64,000 nt of DNA from an uncultured Oscillospiraceae bacterium (lineage in GTDB: Bacteria; Bacillota; Clostridia; Oscillospirales; Ruminococcaceae). Of the stretch, positions 59,089 to 64,000 are shown in pieces. Both the position numbers and the translations under genes were made by a program. The notes beneath the pieces are model-generated. The model ran no database searches. It worked only from the letters and a program-made list of their open reading frames with translations, and was not told where the DNA came from. The DNA is taken from contig CAJTQM010000004.1 in the NCBI GenBank assembly GCA_910578255.1, forward strand, positions 22,508 through 86,507, given 5' to 3'. Positions within the stretch are counted from its first letter, which is position 1. Each line of letters begins with the position of its first letter.

Positions 59089-60027
59089 ATGGCGGCTTGT
59101 TATGACTGCCCCCGGCGCTGCGGGGTAAACCGCCCTGTTTCCTGTGAACAAGAGGGAGAAACCGGCGTTTGCGCCATGCCCCTTACCCCGGTGATCGCCC
59201 GGGCGGCGCTGCATTTTGGCGAAGAGCCCTGTATCAGCGGCTTTGGAGGCTCTGGCGCCGTATTCTTTAGCGGCTGCTCGCTGCGGTGTGTCTTCTGCCA
59301 GAATTACGCGATCAGCGCGGAGAATTTCGGCCGTCCGGTCAGTGTAGAACGGCTGCGGCAGATTTACGGCGAATTGATCGCCCAGGGAGCCCACAACATC
59401 AATCTGGTCAATCCGACCCATTTTGTACGGGCGGTTGCCCAATCGCTGAAAAAGCCGCTGCCGGTTCCGGTGGTCTACAACTGCGGCGGCTATGAATCGG
59501 TGGAATCACTGCGCCTTTTAGAGGGAAAGGTGCAGATTTATCTGCCGGATTTAAAATATGCCGACAACCGTCTGGCGGCCCGGTATTCCGGCGCGCCGGA
59601 TTATTTCGAGCGGGCCTGCGCCGCCATTTTGGAGATGGTGCGCCAGACCGGTCCCTATCAGCTGGACGAAGACGGGTTGCTTCGCCGCGGCGTTTTAATC
59701 CGCCATCTGATTCTGCCGGGGGAAACCGGGAACAGCAAGCGGGTGATCGACTGGATTGCGGACACCTTTTCCCCCGGGATGGTTTTATTTAGTCTGATGA
59801 GCCAATACGTTCCCTGTGGCCGGGCGGTGGATTTTCCCGGTCTAAACCGAACGCTGTATCAAAAGGAATATGACGAGGTGGAGGGGTATCTGTTTTCCCA
59901 GGGAATCGAGGACGGCTTTTTGCAGGAATTGTCCTCCGCTCAAAGCAGCTATATCCCTGCGTTTGACCTGACCGGCGTGCTTGCGAAGGAAGAAAAGGCC
60001 GCGCCGGAGGATCGGGACAGACAATAA
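59089..60027 (+). CDS. Radical SAM protein (PflA-like, unassigned)
   Basis: 312 residues from the ATG at 59089; AAGGAGG is 9 bases upstream (an ATG at 59080 overlaps that site). The radical SAM motif is FSGCSLRCVFCQNYAIS, CxxxCxxC. An N-terminal Cys-rich segment (CYDCPRRCGVNR, CEQEGETGVCAM) may hold a second cluster or zinc. Members of this family are annotated as PflA-like or AmmeMemoRadiSam-like; no partner gene is here. The exact substrate is unknown. Confidence 0.92.
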   Translation: MAACYDCPRRCGVNRPVSCEQEGETGVCAMPLTPVIARAALHFGEEPCISGFGGSGAVFFSGCSLRCVFCQNYAISAENFGRPVSVERLRQIYGELIAQGAHNINLVNPTHFVRAVAQSLKKPLPVPVVYNCGGYESVESLRLLEGKVQIYLPDLKYADNRLAARYSGAPDYFERACAAILEMVRQTGPYQLDEDGLLRRGVLIRHLILPGETGNSKRVIDWIADTFSPGMVLFSLMSQYVPCGRAVDFPGLNRTLYQKEYDEVEGYLFSQGIEDGFLQELSSAQSSYIPAFDLTGVLAKEEKAAPEDRDRQ

Positions 60028-60064
60028 AACCAGGCCGTCCTCCCTGTAGAAGACAGCCTGGTTT
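60027..60064. terminator. Bidirectional terminator between radical SAM and ftsW/rodA-like genes
   Basis: AAACCAGGC and GCCTGGTTT form a stem, with GTC/GAC pairing inside. It lies in the convergent gap and can serve both genes. Confidence 0.75.
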
Positions 60065-60096
60065 GGGCCGGGATCGGATTCGATGAAAAGGATGGA

Positions 60097-61227
60097 TCAA
60101 TCGTCTAAAAACAGATGCTCTTTATTGTGGATATAAACGCTCAGCGCAAGGCCGATTCCCATATAAAGGGTGGTTACGGAGGTTCCGCCGTAGCTAAAAA
60201 AGGGAAGGGTCACGCCGATCACCGGCAGGATGCTTATATTCATGCCGATGTTGACAATGCTCTGGAAGGCGATGGTGGCGAAAACGCCCACGCAGATAAA
60301 GCCGCCCAGCAGGTCGTTGGCTTTGCGCGAAAAGCCCAGCAGCCGCACACAGATCAAAAACAAAAGAAGAATCACCGACATACAGCCCACAAAGCCCAGG
60401 GATTGACCGATAAAGGAAAAAATAAAATCGTTATGGATTTCCGGCACATACACATGCTCGCCGATAAACAGTCCCTCGCCGAAACTGCCGCCGGACCCAA
60501 TGGCGATCTTGGCGTTATACTGTTGGTATAAAATCCCGTTTGTATCAAGATCCGGAATGAACAGCGCCAGTATACGAAGTTTTTGGTCGCTGCTTAATAG
60601 ATACAGCCAGGCCAGCGGCGCGGCGATGATCAGGGCTGAACCTGCGATGACGATATAGCGCCACTGGATACCCGCGGAAAAAAGCATGGACAAAAAGATA
60701 AAAAGAAAGATCAGCGCGGTGCCGTCGTCCCCCTGCAAATGGATGAGCAGGCAGGGGATGGCGCCGTGGATACACAGAAAAACCAGGTGTTTTAACTCCT
60801 TGATTCCGTCGCCCACCTTTTCCAGGTGCAGCGCAAAGGTCAAAATAAAGGCGATCTTCAAAAGTTCCGACGGTTGAAAGTTGATTCCTACAAAGGGAAT
60901 GGGAAGCCATGCTTTGTCATCCACCGATTCCACCCGCTGTTCGCCGAAGAAATAGGTCAAAATGACAAGGCCGATACAGACCGGATAATAAAGCTTCCAA
61001 AGCTTGGACAAAAAGCGATAGTCAAAGCTTGAGATGATCATGGCGGCGGCAAGACCCAAAAGCGAGGTGATGATCTGCATCTGGACCGCGCGGATCGTAG
61101 CCATGCCGGAATTGTGGATGCCGCACATCAGCAAAACGCTGACGGCAGAACAGATAAAGCATAAAAGAAGGAGGATTTTATCCGTCTCTTTAAAATAGCG
61201 GATAAGGCTGCGCCAAATTTTTTTCAC
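60097..61227 (-). CDS. FtsW/RodA/SpoVE-family SEDS protein
   Basis: 376 residues from a GTG at 61227 (AAGGAG about 7 bases upstream on the minus strand). About ten membrane helices. SEDS proteins are peptidoglycan glycosyltransferases. Family segments: FQPSELLKIAFILTFA, DDGTALIFLFIFLSMLF, and near the end NIGMNISILPVIGVTLPFFSYGGTS in parts, which is the classical SEDS signature. It is closest in look to RodA/FtsW; which one cannot be settled by eye. A partner PBP gene is not next to it. Confidence 0.93.
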   Translation of the reverse strand: MKKIWRSLIRYFKETDKILLLLCFICSAVSVLLMCGIHNSGMATIRAVQMQIITSLLGLAAAMIISSFDYRFLSKLWKLYYPVCIGLVILTYFFGEQRVESVDDKAWLPIPFVGINFQPSELLKIAFILTFALHLEKVGDGIKELKHLVFLCIHGAIPCLLIHLQGDDGTALIFLFIFLSMLFSAGIQWRYIVIAGSALIIAAPLAWLYLLSSDQKLRILALFIPDLDTNGILYQQYNAKIAIGSGGSFGEGLFIGEHVYVPEIHNDFIFSFIGQSLGFVGCMSVILLLFLICVRLLGFSRKANDLLGGFICVGVFATIAFQSIVNIGMNISILPVIGVTLPFFSYGGTSVTTLYMGIGLALSVYIHNKEHLFLDD

Positions 61228-61321
61228 TTTCTTGCTCCTTTTTATTAGGAAAGGTTTTGCATATCTATAAAACGAAAACCATCGGGAATTTGTTGCAAAA
61301 AAGATGCGGTAGAATGCCCTT

Positions 61322-61350
61322 AGTATACCACAAGTTTTGCCCGAAACCAA
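61322..61350 (-). promoter_or_regulatory. Sigma-A-type promoter for the SEDS gene
   Basis: On the minus strand: TTGGTT, 17-base spacer, TATACT, about 95 bases before the start. Confidence 0.55.
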
Positions 61351-61367
61351 CGGAATCGGAAAAAGAA

Positions 61368-61397
61368 TTGAAGTCTTTATAAAAAATATGGTATAAT
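61368..61397 (+). promoter_or_regulatory. Sigma-A-type promoter for fhs
   Basis: TTGAAG, 18-base spacer, TATAAT. The -10 lies inside the first palindrome (61390-61420) of the fhs leader. Confidence 0.65.
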
Positions 61398-61530
61398 AGC
61401 GGCAAAGCCGTTATTATACCTAGATTTCGATGGCCGCCCTACGGGCTGGCCCATTATACCATGGTCGGCTTCGCCTTCATGGTATAATAACGACAAAGCT
61501 GTTGTTGGCCGGATTCTTATGGCCGGTGTG
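61390..61530. repeat. Palindromic repeat units in the fhs leader
   Basis: Palindrome 1: arms at 61390-61403 and 61407-61420 (GGTATAATAGCGGC and complement, one wobble) around AAA. Palindrome 2: ATTATACCATG (61453-61463) and CATGGTATAAT (61478-61488), with GGC-TTC-GCC inside. A second copy of the palindrome-1 unit starts at 61481 (GGTATAATAACGACAAAGC), 91 bases after the first, and both copies are followed by a stretch like GATTTCGATGGCCG / GATTCTTATGGCCG. It looks like a small dispersed repeat that has been duplicated. Confidence 0.7.
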
Positions 61531-61643
61531 CTGCTTTTGCGGTACGGCCGGAACAAAACGGCAGCGATACTCTATGTCAGCCGGTGTATGCCCTGCTGTC
61601 CCAGCGGCGGTATGCGGCAGAAAAAAGGAAAGGTGAGAAAAAC

Positions 61644-63311
61644 ATGCTAAGCGATATCGAAATTGCGCAGGGCGCAAAAATGCTTCCGATCACCGAAATT
61701 GCCCAGAAACTCCACATCCTCCCGGAGGAGTTAGAGCCGTACGGACGGTATAAGGCAAAGCTTTCCGAGGATATTTTTTCCCGTTTGAAGGACAAGCCGG
61801 ACGGCAAGCTGGTGCTGGTTACCGCCATTAATCCAACGCCGGCCGGAGAAGGAAAAACCACCACGTCGGTGGGACTGGGGCAGGCGATGGAAAAAATCGG
61901 CCAAAATGCGATTATCGCGCTGCGCGAACCGTCGTTGGGTCCGGTGTTTGGCATAAAGGGCGGCGCAGCCGGCGGCGGTTATTCCCAGGTGGTGCCCATG
62001 GAGGACATCAATCTGCATTTTACCGGGGATATGCACGCCATCACGGCGGCGAACAATCTTTTGTGCGCCATGATCGACAACCATCTGCAGCAGGGCAACG
62101 CACTGGGAATCGACCAGCGGCGGATTCTCTTTAAGCGCTGCTTGGATATGAACGACCGGGCGCTGCGGTTTGTCAACGTCGGTCTGGGCGGCAAGGTTAA
62201 CGGCGTACCGCGGGAGGATGGGTTCCAGATCACCGTTGCCAGCGAGGTGATGGCGATTTTGTGTCTGGCCTCGGATTTAGAGGATCTCAAGGAGCGGCTG
62301 GGTTCGATTCTGGTCGCCTACACTTATGGCAATCAGCCGGTTTACGCCCGGGATCTGCAGGTCCATGGGGCGATGGCAGCCCTTTTAAAGGACGCGTTAA
62401 AGCCCAACCTGGTCCAGACGCTGGAGAACACCCCGGCGCTGATGCACGGCGGGCCCTTCGCCAACATCGCCCACGGCTGCAACTCGGTGCGCGCCACCAA
62501 GCTGGCCTTGAAGATGGCCGACTACTGCATCACCGAGGCGGGCTTCGGCTCTGATTTGGGCGCGGAAAAGTTCTTGGACATCAAGTGCCGCTACGCGGGC
62601 CTGGCGCCCTCCTGCATTGTGATTGTGGCAACGCTGCGGGCGTTAAAATATAACGGCGGCGTACCGAAGGCGCAGGTTGCCGAGGAAAATGTACCGGCGC
62701 TGGAAAAAGGCTTAGTCAATCTGGAAGCGCATGTGGAAAATATGCGCAAATACGGGGTGCCGGTGGTTGTTGCCATCAACCGCTTTTTAACCGATACCGA
62801 AGAGGAAATCGCGGTGCTGGCCCAGTGCTGTCAGCGCCTGGGGGTGGAGTACTCCCTGTCCGAGGTGTTTGCCAAGGGCGGCGAAGGCGCGGTGGATTTG
62901 GCCCACAAGGTGGTCAATGCCTGTGAGCAGCCTTCGGAATTTAAGCTTTTATACGATGAAAAGGCGCCGATCAAAGAGAAGATTCAGACCATTGTCACCG
63001 AAATTTACGGCGGCAAGGATGTGGCCTATGCGCCCAAGGCGGAAAAAGCTATCCGGGACATTGAGGCGCTGGGCAAGGCGGACCTGCCGGTCTGCGTGGC
63101 CAAAACTCAGTATTCTTTGTCCGACGATCCGACAAAGCTGGGCCGGCCCACTGGTTTCACTGTCAATGTGCGGGATGTAAAGCTGTCCGCCGGCGCGGGC
63201 TTTATCGTTGTGATGTCCGGCGATATTATGACAATGCCCGGTCTGCCCAAAGCGCCTGCCGCCTGCCAGATCGATGTGGACGCGCAGGGCCATATCAAAG
63301 GGCTATTCTAA
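61644..63311 (+). CDS. fhs: Formate--tetrahydrofolate ligase
   Basis: 555 residues from the ATG at 61644 (AAAGGTGAG upstream), the family length. It joins formate to tetrahydrofolate with ATP, giving 10-formyl-THF for purine synthesis or the methyl branch of the acetyl-CoA pathway. The P-loop is INPTPAGEGKTTTSVGLGQA, followed by ALREPSLGPVFGIKGGAAGGGYSQVVPMEDINLHFTGD in parts; all signatures are normal. A complex repeat-rich leader lies before it. tsaE follows after 20 bases. Confidence 0.98.
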   Translation: MLSDIEIAQGAKMLPITEIAQKLHILPEELEPYGRYKAKLSEDIFSRLKDKPDGKLVLVTAINPTPAGEGKTTTSVGLGQAMEKIGQNAIIALREPSLGPVFGIKGGAAGGGYSQVVPMEDINLHFTGDMHAITAANNLLCAMIDNHLQQGNALGIDQRRILFKRCLDMNDRALRFVNVGLGGKVNGVPREDGFQITVASEVMAILCLASDLEDLKERLGSILVAYTYGNQPVYARDLQVHGAMAALLKDALKPNLVQTLENTPALMHGGPFANIAHGCNSVRATKLALKMADYCITEAGFGSDLGAEKFLDIKCRYAGLAPSCIVIVATLRALKYNGGVPKAQVAEENVPALEKGLVNLEAHVENMRKYGVPVVVAINRFLTDTEEEIAVLAQCCQRLGVEYSLSEVFAKGGEGAVDLAHKVVNACEQPSEFKLLYDEKAPIKEKIQTIVTEIYGGKDVAYAPKAEKAIRDIEALGKADLPVCVAKTQYSLSDDPTKLGRPTGFTVNVRDVKLSAGAGFIVVMSGDIMTMPGLPKAPAACQIDVDAQGHIKGLF

Positions 63312-63331
63312 AAAGAGAGGCAGCTTTATTT

Positions 63332-63760
63332 ATGCGATCAATCGTTACCGCCAGCGCACAGGAGACGGAAAGCTTTGCGCAGGAATTGGCGCGGCTTTTG
63401 CGTCCGGACGACATTCTGGCCTTTTTCGGAGGCCTGGGAATGGGCAAAACCACCTTTGTCCGGGGGCTTGCCCGGGGTCTGGGCGGACAGGACGAGGTGT
63501 CCAGTCCGACCTTTTCGCTGGTGCATGAATACGGGACCCAGCCGAAGCTGTACCATTTCGATATGTACCGGGTCACTTCGCTGGACGATCTGTACTCCAC
63601 CGGCTTTTTCGACTACCTGGATACAGGGGCGATTCTGGCCATTGAATGGAGCGAGAACATCGAGGGCGCCTTGCCGGATCAGGCGATCCAGGTGCGCTTT
63701 GAGCGGCTGGATGACGCCCGGCGGCGCATCACGGTAGAAGGGGATGAGCGCTTTTGCTGA
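63332..63760 (+). CDS. tsaE: tRNA threonylcarbamoyladenosine biosynthesis protein TsaE
   Basis: 142 residues. TsaE is the small ATPase that works with TsaB and TsaD to make t6A in tRNAs. Walker A FGGLGMGKTTFVRGLARGLG, then SSPTFSLVHEYG and YHFDMYRV, and AIEWSENI, as expected. Its stop overlaps the tsaB start by one base if tsaB begins with the ATG at 63760. Confidence 0.97.
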   Translation: MRSIVTASAQETESFAQELARLLRPDDILAFFGGLGMGKTTFVRGLARGLGGQDEVSSPTFSLVHEYGTQPKLYHFDMYRVTSLDDLYSTGFFDYLDTGAILAIEWSENIEGALPDQAIQVRFERLDDARRRITVEGDERFC

Positions 63761-64000
63761 TGCTGGGAATGGATACCTCCGCAGTGGCGGCCTCCGCCGC
63801 GCTGTGGGAGGATGAGCGGCTTGTAGGGGAAAGCTTTGTCAATGTAAAGCTGACCCACAGCCAGACGATCCTGCCGATGGTTCAAAGCCTTTTTGCCAGC
63901 TGCGGCCGGGAATTGTCCCAGGTGGATCGGTTTGCGGTTTCCACCGGCCCCGGCTCCTTTACCGGGCTTCGCATCGGGATTTCGGCGGTAAAGGGCATGG
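63760..64000 (+). CDS. tsaB: tRNA threonylcarbamoyladenosine biosynthesis protein TsaB, N-terminal part (cut by window edge)
   Basis: Only the first ~80 residues are present. The N-terminus MLGMDTSAVAASAAL and the later LTHSQTILPMVQSLF and AVSTGPGSFTGLRIGIS are typical of TsaB, a non-catalytic partner of TsaD. A TTG at 63754 is a possible start with better spacing to GAAGGGG. The tsaE-tsaB order is standard in Firmicutes. Confidence 0.93.
   Translation, partial: MLGMDTSAVAASAALWEDERLVGESFVNVKLTHSQTILPMVQSLFASCGRELSQVDRFAVSTGPGSFTGLRIGISAVKGM

Noticed and set aside
61430..61636. A small open frame in the fhs leader
   Set aside because: It consists of the repeat units, has no ribosome binding site and resembles no protein.
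61398..61643. A tetrahydrofolate riboswitch before fhs
   Set aside because: The leader is made of simple palindromes and lacks the conserved core of that riboswitch.
1..64000. CRISPR arrays, tRNA or rRNA genes, insertion sequences or phage genes
   Set aside because: None seen. The only repeats are inside fliD and flgD, the fhs leader and short hairpins.

Overview
The window is about 64 kb of chromosome from a motile Gram-positive anaerobe of the class Clostridia, most likely an Oscillospirales-type gut bacterium. That placement is inferred. It rests on the Firmicute-style flagellar gene set (fliY, fliW-csrA, cheC-cheD, cheV, a DUF6470/YviE homologue, a YjfB homologue), a class B sortase, a SpoVB-type flippase, formate-tetrahydrofolate ligase, moderately high GC and frequent TTG/GTG starts with strong ribosome binding sites. 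Positions 1 to about 45,940 form one large motility island; the rest is mostly housekeeping.

Layout. (1) 1-8,032: late flagellar genes: flgK (3' end), flgL, DUF6470, fliW, csrA, a convergent PilZ-like gene, an flgN/fliT-like chaperone gene, a very large fliD, fliS and a PadR regulator. (2) 8,180-15,502: an operon with a flagellin-like sigma-28 promoter, encoding a 1,547-residue secreted protein with cadherin-like domains that ends in NPYTG, a class B sortase, flgB, flgC, a soluble protein that looks like the cytoplasmic loop of MotA, and a ComFB-family protein. (3) 15,503-21,090: flagellin with its own leader and terminator, a small basic protein, a chemoreceptor and a YjfB homologue. (4) 21,165-22,216: cheV on its own sigma-A promoter. 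(5) 22,383-45,940: the main fla/che operon, fliE-F-G-H-I-J-K, flgD, TIGR02530, flgE, flbD, motA, motB, fliM, fliY, cheY, fliO-P-Q-R, flhB, flhA, sigD, two flgF/flgG-type rod genes, cheC, cheD. (6) 46,045-53,264: IMP dehydrogenase (minus), then an ABC exporter pair and a DUF4349 lipoprotein. (7) 53,276-55,932: a REC-HD-GYP-PAS-GGDEF protein and an HPt protein. (8) 56,018-64,000: a DUF3795 protein, a TauE/SafE permease, a SpoVB-like flippase, a radical SAM protein, an FtsW/RodA protein, fhs, tsaE and the start of tsaB.

How it fits together. The fla/che operon, read from a near-consensus sigma-A promoter, builds the basal body, export gate, hook, stator and switch and makes SigD. SigD then appears to read promoters of one shape: an 8-mer near TTTAGTTT, an 11-base spacer, and a -10 near GCCGATAA or RACGAATA. 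I see it before fliD, fliC, the chemoreceptor and the cadherin-like/sortase operon. FliW and CsrA should regulate flagellin: the fliC leader has two CsrA-like GGA sites, one on the Shine-Dalgarno. Several c-di-GMP-linked or torque-linked proteins (PilZ-like, ComFB, the HD-GYP/GGDEF protein, the MotA-loop protein) suggest added control of motor output.

The most unusual parts are the sigma-28-linked cadherin-like/sortase pair, whose NPYTG motif has no membrane anchor after it, and the free-standing MotA-loop-like protein. flhF, flhG, cheA, cheB, cheR and cheW are not in this window. I saw no rRNA, tRNA, CRISPR array, insertion sequence or phage gene.
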